Source: a virus
Length of the DNA stretch: 51,303 nucleotides
Reading direction: 5' to 3' (one strand)
Virus record (IMG/VR): IMGVR_UViG_3300005288_000004
Location: 1-51,303 of that record
A program made the translations under genes and the position numbers. A model generated the notes under the pieces. The model saw nothing but the letters and a program-made list of their open reading frames with translations. It was not told the origin of the DNA and did no database searches. Numbering within the stretch: position 1 is the first letter of the stretch; each line of letters opens with the position of its first letter. Shown here piece by piece: positions 39,521-48,414 of the stretch.

Positions 39521-41380
39521 CTAAAAGCGCTGGTTGTAGATCATTTCCACGGCGATGATGTTTACCGTCGCGGAAACTGTATCTGCAGCATCATCCCCCA
39601 GACGCATGAGCTGGACGCACAGGGTCCCGCCAGGAGTGGAGGGGAATCCGAATTCGTTGGCATTCCATTCGGTGACACTGGTTCGACCTGCAGTTGGAGA
39701 CGCCGCGGCAATCAAATCCCGGTTTGTAGGTATTGCGGTGGGATCGTCGCCAACGGCAACTGTCCTGCCAACCCAGCGGAAGACGACGTTTCCTAGGCCT
39801 GCGGTAGCCCAAGTGACACGGATGGTGCATTTCCCATTGGCGTCGGCGTCCGCCGGGATCGGGATCTGCGCCGTGATCGAATTAATCGCAGCGTCATTCA
39901 GCGGGTACACGACGAACTGGCCCAGGGAAACTGTCGAATTTGTAGAGCTGAGCACCCGAACAGGCACGATGGCGCGTCCGATACGCTCATTCACAGAACG
40001 ACCGTCCGAGATGAAGCCGCTGTTCATGTTCGTTTGGTTGTTGATGAAGTTGCGTAGCTTGAATCGCCCGGGGCCGACAGAGCCAGCTATGTTGATCAAC
40101 GTGTTCGTCGCCGCACCGTTTATGGTGAGGTTGTTGAACATGAGCGAGCCGGCCGTCTGCTGAATGAAGGTGGCGGGTGGGTTGAGGCCGGACGTTCCTA
40201 GAACTGTGTTGGTGAAGTGATTTGCCCTGGTTCCCGATCCCGCTGACGCTTGGCTGATGACTGAGGTGCTCGCCCGCCCGGTTGGGAGGTATACGCGAGT
40301 GTTCGTGAAGGTGCAATCTTGGGCATACTCCAGGTCAATATTGACGTACGTGTCCGGCGCGGCTTGTGTACCCGTGCCCTTCCCCTCAATGTTCAGGTTT
40401 ACGAACTGAAGGTTGCTTGAAGCTGCTCCGAGCGTCTGGTTGCCGGTGATCCTCAGGTCGGGACCGTAGCTGCTGTGAATTGCCAGCGTGGTTATATGGA
40501 TCCCGTCCGACACGGCGACCACTGTCTCACCCTCTGCGTCAGCGAACAGGACGGCAGGGATAGTTCCACTACCGCCGCAAAGCTGGACGTATACGCAGTG
40601 CATCCTGGAATCCCACATTTCACGAATTTCCAGCCCGCAGCCGCCGTTGTTATTCGAGACCCGGATGTTGTTGAGGTAGGAAAGGCTTGACCGGCTGATC
40701 TTCACCACACTGCCGGCCTTGTCGCCCCCATGGAGCGCCAGGTTGTGCAGCTCCATCTGTACGCGCTGGTTTGCTGCTTGCCCGATCCCGGATGCGTTGA
40801 TGATAGGCGTTGTCCCAGCTGTACGCTTCAGACGTGTGGCAAAGATGTTGCCTGAAGCACTAACGCCCTGCCCCAAGAGGCGGACCATTTTGTTCAGCGG
40901 CCATGTCAGCCCACCGTTGACGACCGAATCTCCGTAGGGAAGGACAACGTCACCGCCGCCCGCTGTGGCGCAGGCATTGATGGCGTTCTGGATGGCCGCG
41001 GTGTCGTCTGTTAGGCCATCGAAACGGGCACCAAACTTGCGTACGTCAAACGAATTGTCGAAGGCAAATGTGCCAGAAAGATCCGGTATCTGCGTGCGGG
41101 GTATTTTCAAATCGGTGCCCAGTGTCGCCACACCCGATGCCGTGCCCTTTTCCGCAGTGGGAATGTAGGACGTGGTAGGCGGGTTTTTGTCACCAGGGGC
41201 AGCATTGGCACTGTTCGCTCCAAGAGCTGAAATGGCGGAAATGCCGGTGATAGCAGTAACCAGAGTTCCAAGTCTGAGAAGGCCGCGCCGCTTCACTCCG
41301 GCGTCAGTCCCGGATGGGGGCGGTTCCATCTGCCCGCTCACGCTAGCCACGGGAGCACCGTGATCCGGTCGGCCTGGCAA
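39521..41380 (-). CDS. Tat-exported tailspike paralog (pectin-lyase-like)
   Basis: The protein is 619 aa. The N-terminus has a twin-arginine signal (KRRGLLRLGTLVTAI at 30-44) and a cut site after SANA (60). The rest follows the phage's own tailspike (43647-46085) in order: the linker GVATLGTDLKIPRTQIPDLS, a GLTDDTAAIQNAIN start of the beta-helix, GLEIREMWDSRMHCVYVQ, SLMFNNLTING, and a C-terminal strand domain ending VEMIYNQRF. The spike has GVAGLGSDSK, GLRASEWFNSYINYTYFQ, ELMLSNVSMNG and VELRYERSF. The start is uncertain (41380 TTG or 41329 ATG). It is probably a secreted surface-glycan lyase or binder. Confidence 0.88.
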   Translation of the reverse strand: MPGRPDHGAPVASVSGQMEPPPSGTDAGVKRRGLLRLGTLVTAITGISAISALGANSANAAPGDKNPPTTSYIPTAEKGTASGVATLGTDLKIPRTQIPDLSGTFAFDNSFDVRKFGARFDGLTDDTAAIQNAINACATAGGGDVVLPYGDSVVNGGLTWPLNKMVRLLGQGVSASGNIFATRLKRTAGTTPIINASGIGQAANQRVQMELHNLALHGGDKAGSVVKISRSSLSYLNNIRVSNNNGGCGLEIREMWDSRMHCVYVQLCGGSGTIPAVLFADAEGETVVAVSDGIHITTLAIHSSYGPDLRITGNQTLGAASSNLQFVNLNIEGKGTGTQAAPDTYVNIDLEYAQDCTFTNTRVYLPTGRASTSVISQASAGSGTRANHFTNTVLGTSGLNPPATFIQQTAGSLMFNNLTINGAATNTLINIAGSVGPGRFKLRNFINNQTNMNSGFISDGRSVNERIGRAIVPVRVLSSTNSTVSLGQFVVYPLNDAAINSITAQIPIPADADANGKCTIRVTWATAGLGNVVFRWVGRTVAVGDDPTAIPTNRDLIAAASPTAGRTSVTEWNANEFGFPSTPGGTLCVQLMRLGDDAADTVSATVNIIAVEMIYNQRF

Positions 41381-41765
41381 TCCAGCGAATTACTGTTATA
41401 AGAGTCAACACTTGAGCCTCTCTAAACCCATAAGTTGTCGTCTCTAGAAGCTATTCACTTGGCTAAACATAAAACACAGTGGAGGCTACGCGTTTATTTT
41501 GGTAACAGGTACTTGGTTGGAATCGATGGATACCTTAGCCGAGAACTCGGGGACCACGTCACCACTTGCTAGTGGTGACTAGGTCCCCGAAAGGGCGGCC
41601 AACCGGCATGACAGATCAAGCCCTGTGCGTGGAAAGCTGGACAAAGCATCCGCAGCCAGCCTTCCAGATGCCCGAGCCCCGTCCTGTCTCGGCGAAATCC
41701 CGTGGATACGGATCTACCTGTCACCGGCGATGGTGCCAGCGCCGAGGACGGTCTTTCGGGCCGCG
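41381..41765. other. intergenic region of the glycan island
   Basis: No convincing gene is found in this 385-bp stretch. It is richer in A/T than its neighbours near 41390-41540 and holds TATAAC on the minus strand (41395-41400), a possible -10 for the exported tailspike paralog, plus the large hairpin at 41548-41589. Confidence 0.5.
41548..41589. terminator. large two-part hairpin
   Basis: CGGGGACC pairs with GGTCCCCG. After a 3x3 internal loop, TCACCACT pairs with AGTGGTGA around a TGCT loop. No T-run follows on either strand, so it could be a terminator or an RNA element between the two leftward genes. Confidence 0.5.
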
Positions 41766-43238
41766 CTATCGTGCCGGGGCGAAGGAGTAGAAGCGGTCTT
41801 TGGCGCGGCGCTTTGGAACGGTTGGGCTATCGTCGCGGAAGGACGCTGCGGCCATTCCAAGGGCCAAGAATACGATGGCGTTCCAGGGGTTCTGGTCAAG
41901 CATGTCCACCGAGACGGACCGCCAAATTATGGCAACAATTATCGACCCCGCGCCAATGCCCCACAATCGACGCTCCCCACTGGACTTGAAGAGTGAGCCG
42001 AACATTGGCTGAAGCATGGTGACTGCCATGCCAGCCGCACCCAGCAGGCCAGACTCCAGCACTATTTTCAGCCAGCTGTTATCTACCGTTGCCCGCTTTG
42101 CCGCTGCGGGGTCGATGTCTACGCCGTGCTGATCTGCGAAGAGTGATGGGTCGTAACCGCCGAAGCCGCTGCCGAGCGCCAGGCCCCCATCAGGCCCTTG
42201 CAGCCTCGTGACCCACACTCCGCTCCGCTGGGCCGCACTTGCGTCCGTGCCAGAGATTATTTCTGCAAATGATTCCACCAAGCGCCCGAGTTCTTTCGAC
42301 GCGGCGAACTGCAATAGCAGGAGGGCTGCAGAGACGGCTGCGATACCCAGCACGACGCCCCGTTTGCCAGCCGCCAGGCAGAGCACCAAGAGCCCCAGAG
42401 CGACGGCAACGAGGCCTCCACGTGAGCCTGACGATATGACGCCGAAGGTGAAGAGCCCCATGAGGCCGAGGCAGCACACCTTCAAGCGCATGGGGAGCTT
42501 CACTAGCAGGCAGGCCGCCAGGGCAAGGGTCCCGCAGACGAGGACGAGGGCAAGGTTGTTGGGGTTCCAGATGAATCCGGTGTACCGGGTCAGCCAGCTG
42601 CTGGTGCTGGCGTTGTAGGTTGTCCCTGACGTGAGGAGGCCGCCCCACGTGCCCTTCATAAGGCCAGCCATTTGCAAGAACACTCCGGCCATCTGGAACA
42701 CGCACGTAGCTACGAGGCCGAAGAGGACCCCCCTGTAGTTGGGCCTTTGGTACGCGAGCCAGAGCAAGGGGATAAACATGGCCCAGTTGAGGAACCGAGC
42801 AACGCCGTACCCGGTCGATGCTGCGCCAATCGTGCTGATGACCAAGGAAAGCAACAGAACAGCGAGCCCGAAGGCCAGGAGCTTGGGCATTGGCCGGATC
42901 GACTTACGGCTCAGGGCCACGAAGATGGCAACTACCGCAACAAGGACCGCTAGGCCGAACCGTGCCGTGGTGCCAATCGCGCCGAGGGAAGGGGCCCAGC
43001 ATGTTACGAATATGACGGAGGCGTACAGCCATCCAATCTTTTCCCTGGGGATCATAGCCCCGGCGCCTACTGACCGTGCGATCCATGCGAAGACCAGAAC
43101 CGCTATCGGGGCGAACGCGAGTTTCAAGTCAACGAAAGCAAGAAAACACGAGGCCAAGGCGGCGGCAACGAGGGCCGCGCCCTGAGTTACCGCTTGCTTC
43201 CTTGCGCCGGCATCAATTTTTTGAGTGGTGGCATTCAT
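41766..43238 (-). CDS. O-antigen polymerase/ligase-like membrane protein
   Basis: The protein is 490 aa with about 12 membrane helices. The large extracytoplasmic loop and sequence landmarks fit the Wzy/WaaL family: GTTYNASTSSWLTRYTGF, FGVISSGSRGGLVAVA, and GGYDPSLFADQHGVD followed by DNSWLKIVLESGLLG. The ATG has GAGGATG upstream. Such proteins polymerise or ligate lipid-linked sugars outside the membrane. With the acyltransferase it would alter the host glycan. Phages that convert serotype in Gram-negative hosts carry similar pairs. Confidence 0.85.
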   Translation of the reverse strand: MNATTQKIDAGARKQAVTQGAALVAAALASCFLAFVDLKLAFAPIAVLVFAWIARSVGAGAMIPREKIGWLYASVIFVTCWAPSLGAIGTTARFGLAVLVAVVAIFVALSRKSIRPMPKLLAFGLAVLLLSLVISTIGAASTGYGVARFLNWAMFIPLLWLAYQRPNYRGVLFGLVATCVFQMAGVFLQMAGLMKGTWGGLLTSGTTYNASTSSWLTRYTGFIWNPNNLALVLVCGTLALAACLLVKLPMRLKVCCLGLMGLFTFGVISSGSRGGLVAVALGLLVLCLAAGKRGVVLGIAAVSAALLLLQFAASKELGRLVESFAEIISGTDASAAQRSGVWVTRLQGPDGGLALGSGFGGYDPSLFADQHGVDIDPAAAKRATVDNSWLKIVLESGLLGAAGMAVTMLQPMFGSLFKSSGERRLWGIGAGSIIVAIIWRSVSVDMLDQNPWNAIVFLALGMAAASFRDDSPTVPKRRAKDRFYSFAPAR

Positions 43239-43281
43239 CGGCGCATCCTCGTGTAGCGTCCCCCGCGTTGTCCCTAGTCAC

Positions 43282-43287
43282 TATACT
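43282..43287 (+). promoter_or_regulatory. -10 element of a leaderless promoter
   Basis: TATACT ends 6 nt before the ATG at 43294. No ribosome site is present. Confidence 0.65.
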
Positions 43288-43293
43288 GACTGG

Positions 43294-43650
43294 ATGAACC
43301 CTTGGAAGCACGCGCTTGTCGCGGTGGTCGCTCTCTCAGTTAGCGCACTCGTGTGCTTCACTGGCGAATCTCCCACCCCGACTCCCGCAATGGCATCCGG
43401 GTACACGAATACTTCACTCTCCTCCTACATCGACGCAGTCGACCGGAAATACTCCGGTGCCGTGACTGCTGATGACGCTGCCACTATTGCCATCGGAGCC
43501 TGCGAGGCTTTTGACGCCCACCCTGTCAGTGCATATGCATCGTTCACAGAACGATCCGTCACCTCAGGGCTGAGCAAGAGTCAGGCGGATTTCATGGTGA
43601 GGACAGCCGTCGAGAAGGTCTGTCCTCACCATAGGTCCGACTTGCCCTAA
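43294..43650 (+). CDS. small secreted protein, DUF732-like
   Basis: The protein is 118 aa. It has a signal peptide (MNPWKHALVAVVALSVSALV) and then the DUF732 pattern: SSYIDAVDRKYSG, DDAATIAIGACEAF, and a second Cys near the C-terminus (VEKVCPHH). The two Cys may form a disulphide. It overlaps the tailspike stop by 4 bases on the opposite strand. DUF732 proteins are secreted and of unknown function. In the prophage it might act at the surface with the glycan genes. Confidence 0.8.
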   Translation: MNPWKHALVAVVALSVSALVCFTGESPTPTPAMASGYTNTSLSSYIDAVDRKYSGAVTADDAATIAIGACEAFDAHPVSAYASFTERSVTSGLSKSQADFMVRTAVEKVCPHHRSDLP

Positions 43651-46085
43651 AAGGACCGCTCGTACCTGAGTTCCACCTGGTAGATCCTGACATCGTTGCC
43701 GGTCAGCGTGTCCGTAGCGTCTGCGCCGTTGCGGCTCAGCGTGACCGGGACAATCTGCCCCGGGGTGGCTGTGGCCGCGAAGGTGAAGGTTGTCTGCATC
43801 ATCTGGTTAGCAGTGGCCGGGACGGCGACAACAACGGGCTGAACTTCCGCCGCCGTGGCAACGGTCGTGCTGCCGCCCTGGACGCCGGGCTTGGCCCTTG
43901 CCTCAAGTCGTACATTGCCGGATGTCCCGGGCGTGTACCAGAGCACCCGCACCCGAAGGGGCCGCCCGTTCGATGCGTCGGATGGGATCGTGACATTCCC
44001 GCACCAGTCGGTCTTGACGGACTGGAGCATCTTGTAGACGACCTGGTCGGCGGTCAGTGTTGGTGCGATGACGGTTGCGCCCTGCTGGACGTAGCGGGCG
44101 GGGACTTCGACGGAGCCGAGGTTGGTCGTGCTGCCTGAGCGCTCATCGTGAATCAGCTTGGACCTGTCGGAGACCATGAAGTTGGACATGCGGAAGGCAT
44201 TGATTGCAACCGATGCCCCCACATGGACAAATGCTGTGGTCGGGCTGCCGTTCATAGACACGTTGGACAGCATCAGCTCGCCCGCCGTCATGTCGATGAA
44301 GTACGGGACCACGGCGTTACCGTCCACCACGGTGCCAGCCCACTTGTTTCCGCTGAAGCTGGTGTTACTGAATTTCACTGGGCGGGACGGCTGGACGGCC
44401 GTCCCCTTCATTTCGGCGTGTGGTGCCGTGCATGAAGGGCCGAGATGGAGGAACGAATCCGACATGTGGAAGTCGCCTACGCGGTCCAGATCAAGCAGTG
44501 GGTAGTCCCCGTCGTTGCGCTCCATCTTGCAGTTCGTCATCAGCACGGCAAGCGTCCAATCCTGGCCCGAGGCGTAGCTCGCATCGTTGGACGTGACGCG
44601 AAGGTCGGTCCCAGTGTTACCTTCCCACTCGCAACCGATGAAGTGGATAGTGTTTCCGCCAGCGCCAGCGGAGACGAGCGGACCGGGGCTATCGAGCAGT
44701 ACGGCGGGGCTGGTGCGGCCGCTACCTAGCTGCTGGAAATAGGTGTAGTTGATATATGAGTTGAACCACTCGGAGGCCCTGAGGCCTACGCCAACGTTGT
44801 TGAAGAACCGGCAATGCTCGATGGTGCTGTCCGAGACGCGCACCAGTTCCACCAGCATGCCGGTCTTGTTGGTGCCGTTGAACTCGATGTCCTTCAGCCA
44901 AACCCTGATCCGACCAGTGGCGTCGTAACCGCCAGAAGTGCCGACGCCCCGGAGGATCTGGCCAGTGAATGACCCCTTGCGGCGGAACCGCGTTCCCCGG
45001 ACGCCGGTTGCACCAACCGGGTTGATGTCTTCGCCTTCAATCTTGATCTTGGGACCGACTGGCAGGTTGACCGTAGTAGCGAAGCCGTAGTCACCGCCGG
45101 GGGCGATGATGGTTAGTCCGGCGCCGGTGGCGGCGTAGTTGGCTGCCGCGTAATCAAGGATCGCCTGGAGCTTGGGGCCGTTGTCGGTAGAGGTCGTGTT
45201 GGCATCGGCCTTCATGCCCCATGCCGGGTCCGTAGCGAAGGTGACGCCGAAGGCCAGCCCCACCGCTGGGCGAGGTTCGGCGGCCGGCACGTAGGTGGTG
45301 GATAGGTCCCAGTTCGCAGCGTTGTAGCTCGCGCCCGAAGTGAAGTTGACCTTTGCGGACACCACATCACCGTTCGGGCTGAGTACTTTGTCGCCCGCGA
45401 CGTACGCCGTGGTGGCCTTCCACTTGGGGACAAAGGCGGCAGAAAGGTCACTAACGGAGAGGCGCTGGGGGATATTCGTTTCCAGGAGCTTCGAGTCTGA
45501 TCCGAGACCAGCAACTCCGGACGCGGCGCCCCTGGTAGCGGCGTCCATTTTCGCTACGACAGTGGGGTTGGCGGTAACGACGGCATCAGCGGCGGCACGA
45601 GTGGCTGATGTGCTGTCACCAAGCGCCGTAGCGATGGCAGTGTCTGCTGGGACTCCTGCGGTGGCCGCGGCAGCTTCGGCGGCGGCCTGTGCAGCCTCGG
45701 CGTCAGCTACGGCGCTAGCCAGTGCGGCCGCGGCAGCTCCGGCTGCATCGGCCCCGGCAGTTGAAGCGGCTGCTGCTGCTGCCTGTGCGGCTTCCTTTGC
45801 CGCGATCGCCTCGTTGCGGAGACCGTCGTAGGAGTAGAAGAATCCCTCGAACGCGCCGGACTTCCACTTGACGCGGGGAAGGGTGACGATGCACGGCTGA
45901 GTGAAGCCGTATGCGTTGGACATGAGCGGATTCGTGAGCGGCAATCCGGATGGGTCCTTGATCGCGATGGGCGTGACGCCAGCGGTGTCGTCCGCGTCGT
46001 AAAGGTACACAGTTCCGTTGCGGACCACGTTCTGAGGGTTCAGCGGGTCCACCACGAGCTGCATGTCCAGTGGGTAGTCGGTCAT
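43647..46085 (-). CDS. tailspike / receptor-binding protein (pectin-lyase-like)
   Basis: The protein is 812 aa. The N-terminal 90 residues (MTDYPLDMQLVVDPLNPQN, VTLPRVKWKSGAFEGFFYS) are a tail-attachment domain. An Ala-rich coiled coil follows (about 95-190), then a linker, a pectin-lyase-like beta-helix (from about 280) and a C-terminal strand domain ending VELRYERSF. AAGGAG precedes the ATG. It binds and may cut surface glycan. Its partner in the genome is the exported paralog at 39521-41380. Confidence 0.9.
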   Translation of the reverse strand: MTDYPLDMQLVVDPLNPQNVVRNGTVYLYDADDTAGVTPIAIKDPSGLPLTNPLMSNAYGFTQPCIVTLPRVKWKSGAFEGFFYSYDGLRNEAIAAKEAAQAAAAAASTAGADAAGAAAAALASAVADAEAAQAAAEAAAATAGVPADTAIATALGDSTSATRAAADAVVTANPTVVAKMDAATRGAASGVAGLGSDSKLLETNIPQRLSVSDLSAAFVPKWKATTAYVAGDKVLSPNGDVVSAKVNFTSGASYNAANWDLSTTYVPAAEPRPAVGLAFGVTFATDPAWGMKADANTTSTDNGPKLQAILDYAAANYAATGAGLTIIAPGGDYGFATTVNLPVGPKIKIEGEDINPVGATGVRGTRFRRKGSFTGQILRGVGTSGGYDATGRIRVWLKDIEFNGTNKTGMLVELVRVSDSTIEHCRFFNNVGVGLRASEWFNSYINYTYFQQLGSGRTSPAVLLDSPGPLVSAGAGGNTIHFIGCEWEGNTGTDLRVTSNDASYASGQDWTLAVLMTNCKMERNDGDYPLLDLDRVGDFHMSDSFLHLGPSCTAPHAEMKGTAVQPSRPVKFSNTSFSGNKWAGTVVDGNAVVPYFIDMTAGELMLSNVSMNGSPTTAFVHVGASVAINAFRMSNFMVSDRSKLIHDERSGSTTNLGSVEVPARYVQQGATVIAPTLTADQVVYKMLQSVKTDWCGNVTIPSDASNGRPLRVRVLWYTPGTSGNVRLEARAKPGVQGGSTTVATAAEVQPVVVAVPATANQMMQTTFTFAATATPGQIVPVTLSRNGADATDTLTGNDVRIYQVELRYERSF

Positions 46086-46088
46086 CGG

Positions 46089-46391
46089 TTACTCCTTGTC
46101 CGGGGCGAAGAATGGGAGGTACTTGCGGGTCCACTCGATGACGTCCGTCCGGGCCATGATCTTGGCGAGGGTCGCGGAAACAGCGGTCAGGACAACGGCT
46201 GCTGCAGCAAGGTAGGCATACATCTCCGGCGGCAGGTGCCGGCCGAACCCGTCGAGGATCGTCTGGATGACACCCGGCAGGATTCCCACCAGACCGACAA
46301 GAGCCGCGGGACCGACCTGCAGCGCGGTCCGCCAGAATGCCCGCCAGGGGAATGCCGCCTGCGTGCTCACAGGCGTTTCGTGGTCGCCCAT
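46089..46391 (-). CDS. holin
   Basis: The protein is 100 aa with two membrane helices (ALQVGPAALVGLVGILPGVI and YLAAAAVVLTAVSATLA) and a charged C-terminus (RKYLPFFAPDKE). GAGGAGG lies 8 nt before the ATG at 46391. It follows the endolysin and a small coiled-coil gene. It would open the membrane for the M23 endolysin at lysis. Confidence 0.82.
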   Translation of the reverse strand: MGDHETPVSTQAAFPWRAFWRTALQVGPAALVGLVGILPGVIQTILDGFGRHLPPEMYAYLAAAAVVLTAVSATLAKIMARTDVIEWTRKYLPFFAPDKE

Positions 46392-46771
46392 CACTTGGCC
46401 TCCTCGGTGGTTTCCGCGGCCGGGGTGAGCAGCTTTACGAGGGCCGCGACCTCCTTGCCCAGAGCCTCAACCTCGCCGCGGAGGCTGGCGTTGTCCTGGC
46501 GGGCTTCCTCGAAGTTGTAGGCGCGCCAGTTGACCATCCTCGCGAGCGTGGTCGTGCCGGTGACATTCTTGGTCTTCGCAGTCGGGTCGATCAAGTCGCA
46601 GTCCCGCTTGAGGACCGCAAGCGCGATCCTGTCCAGGACGGCCGCTTCCGACACGACGGAGCGCACGGAGTCTCGGATCCACTTGCGCAGTTCCTCGCGC
46701 CCGTCCTCCTTGCAGAGGATCCAATGCAGGTCTTCAAGGCGTTGCTGGTTCGGGGATTTTTCTTCCGGCAT
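46391..46771 (-). CDS. coiled-coil protein of the lysis cassette
   Basis: The protein is 126 aa, starting MPEEKSPNQQRLEDLHWIL. It is helical throughout, with a C-terminal coiled coil (NASLRGEVEALGKEVAALVKLL, quoted in part) and an Ala/Glu-rich end. No membrane segment is seen. It may regulate lysis or be a structural tail part. The family is not known. Confidence 0.72.
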   Translation of the reverse strand: MPEEKSPNQQRLEDLHWILCKEDGREELRKWIRDSVRSVVSEAAVLDRIALAVLKRDCDLIDPTAKTKNVTGTTTLARMVNWRAYNFEEARQDNASLRGEVEALGKEVAALVKLLTPAAETTEEAK

Positions 46772-46780
46772 GGTGGCCTC

Positions 46781-47419
46781 CTAAAGGGCTCCGAACAGGT
46801 CCAGCAGGAACTGTTCATCGGGGGTGTAAGCAGGCGACGCAGCGGGCGTGGCCGAGCCTTGGGCGGCGAGTCCGCCCCATACGGTGGACGGGTCGATTCG
46901 CCCGTAGATTTTGCCGTTGCCGGTGGAGTAGTTCGAGGTGTCCACGATCCGTTCGGTGTGCAGGTGCGGGCCGAGCTGGCCGTCTCTGCCGCCGGAGGAG
47001 TCCCCGGACAACGCCACGAGGTCTCCCTCGTTGACGAACTGCCCTCGGGAGACTTTGAACTTGGAGAGGTGGGCGTAGACGTCGAGGTCACCGGGCGAGT
47101 ACTGGATGACCATCAGTCGTCCGCCGAAGCTCTTGTAGAAGCCCCATCGGTCGAAGTACCCGCCGGGTCCCCAGCTGTCGTTGCCCGGTAAGTTGACGTC
47201 CCAGTCCGCCCAGATCACGGTGCCGGAGCGGGCGGCACGGACGGGGGTGCCGACAGGGGTGCCGAGGTCAGTCCCGGCGTGGCCGTTCGGCTGGTAGTTC
47301 CCGTACAGCCACACGAGGTAACCCACTCCCGCTGCTGGGCTGGAGTTGGCGACGACGCCTGCCGTGGCGCCTTCCCCGAATCCTTGGGTGACGCGGTGCT
47401 CTGCTGAAACTGGCCTCAT
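46781..47419 (-). CDS. endolysin, M23 peptidase type
   Basis: The protein is 212 aa from the ATG at 47419, which overlaps the upstream stop (ATGA). The M23 fold fills most of it: [12 protein letters not shown] (His47, Asp51), YAHLS (116-119) and GPHLHTE (His152, His154). The C-terminus ([17 protein letters not shown]) is short, with no clear wall-binding domain. There is no signal peptide, so it depends on the holin. It cuts peptide cross-links in peptidoglycan. The tape measure carries another M23 domain. Confidence 0.92.
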   Translation of the reverse strand: MRPVSAEHRVTQGFGEGATAGVVANSSPAAGVGYLVWLYGNYQPNGHAGTDLGTPVGTPVRAARSGTVIWADWDVNLPGNDSWGPGGYFDRWGFYKSFGGRLMVIQYSPGDLDVYAHLSKFKVSRGQFVNEGDLVALSGDSSGGRDGQLGPHLHTERIVDTSNYSTGNGKIYGRIDPSTVWGGLAAQGSATPAASPAYTPDEQFLLDLFGAL

Positions 47420-48093
47420 GGCTTGACCCCTAGTCCGTCGTCGTAAGTACACGTGTATTGAGTGGAGCCGGGCGGGTTGGGGGTGCAGGTCTGCTTGCGA
47501 CCGGTTGCGTCCATGATGGTGATCGACGTCGGCGCGGATCCGGCAGTGCCGGGGGGTCCGTCCGCGCCGTCTTGCCCGTCAGCGCCGGCAGGGCCCTGTG
47601 GTCCAGGCTCACCTGGCGGTCCTTGGGGTCCGGGCACTGTCGATGCGGCCCCGTCCTTACCGGCCGGACCGGGTGCGCCGGGAGATCCAGCAGCACCACT
47701 AGCACCGGGCGAGCCGGTCGCGTCCACGCCATTAGGACCGACAGGACCAACCGGCCCCATAGGTCCAGGCTTCCCGTCCTTGCCGTCCATGCCTGGCAGG
47801 CCCGGAGGCCCGTCAGCGCCCTTTGGTCCGGCGATGGCCTCGGTTGGATTCTGTTGGACCTTGTCGGCCTTGGCGCACAAGTCCCGGTCGTCAACCAGCA
47901 GCTTGCCTTGCGCCTCGCAGATTGTTTGGATGTCCTGTGCGAGCGTCTGACTGTTTGCCTGCGCCGTGTTCTTGTCAGCCGTCGCCGCCACCTGGTTGTA
48001 GACCGTCCAAGCGAGCCCGGCGATGATCACCAATGCGAGGACGAAGAATGCCCATCGCGGCGGGAACTGTTCGCGACGTGAATGCTCACTCAT
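47416..48093 (-). CDS. membrane-anchored collagen-like protein
   Basis: The protein is 225 aa. Residues 14-32 form one membrane helix, followed by a coiled region with two Cys ([16 protein letters not shown]). From about 89 to 186 the chain is Gly-X-Y collagen-like, rich in Pro, Asp and Lys. The end has two more Cys ([15 protein letters not shown]). It sits just before the endolysin. A trimer standing out from the membrane is likely. It could be a spanin-like or surface-adhesion part; its job in lysis is unknown. Confidence 0.85.
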   Translation of the reverse strand: MSEHSRREQFPPRWAFFVLALVIIAGLAWTVYNQVAATADKNTAQANSQTLAQDIQTICEAQGKLLVDDRDLCAKADKVQQNPTEAIAGPKGADGPPGLPGMDGKDGKPGPMGPVGPVGPNGVDATGSPGASGAAGSPGAPGPAGKDGAASTVPGPQGPPGEPGPQGPAGADGQDGADGPPGTAGSAPTSITIMDATGRKQTCTPNPPGSTQYTCTYDDGLGVKP

Positions 48094-48365
48094 ACTTCGT
48101 CCCCCCGGATCTTGGCGCGTAGCTTGTCGATTGTTTCGTCTGCGGCGCGGAGTTCTTCACGGGTTGCCTTATGGTCCGCCCGCTCGTCACGGAGTTCCTT
48201 CCGTGCGGTGTCGCGCTCGGCGTTGGCCGTGGCGATGTCCGTTCGAAGGGATGTGGCGCGTTCGGCGTCGAACTTCCGGTAGAGCAGATACCAGCCTGTG
48301 ATACCGCCAGTAGCGACAAGGGGGGCGGCGAGAGCCTTGACCAGCTCCACGAATTGCGGATCCAC
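48090..48365 (-). CDS. small membrane coiled-coil protein
   Basis: The protein is 91 aa, GTG start with AGGGAGG upstream ([17 protein letters not shown]). One membrane helix (residues 9-28) is followed by a long charged coiled coil ([18 protein letters not shown] and on). It is the first gene of the lysis cassette, and this layout resembles some actinophage lysis membrane proteins. It could be a second holin or a regulator. Confidence 0.75.
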   Translation of the reverse strand: MDPQFVELVKALAAPLVATGGITGWYLLYRKFDAERATSLRTDIATANAERDTARKELRDERADHKATREELRAADETIDKLRAKIRGDEV

Positions 48366-48414
48366 ACGTTTAGCCCTCCCTATGCGCGTCGGAAATGAGG
48401 GCCAGATGGCCTTC

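Noticed and set aside
41566-41790. Small plus-strand open frame in the glycan island gap
   Set aside because: No ribosome site, no promoter at the right distance, and it overlaps the hairpin and the end of the polymerase-like gene.
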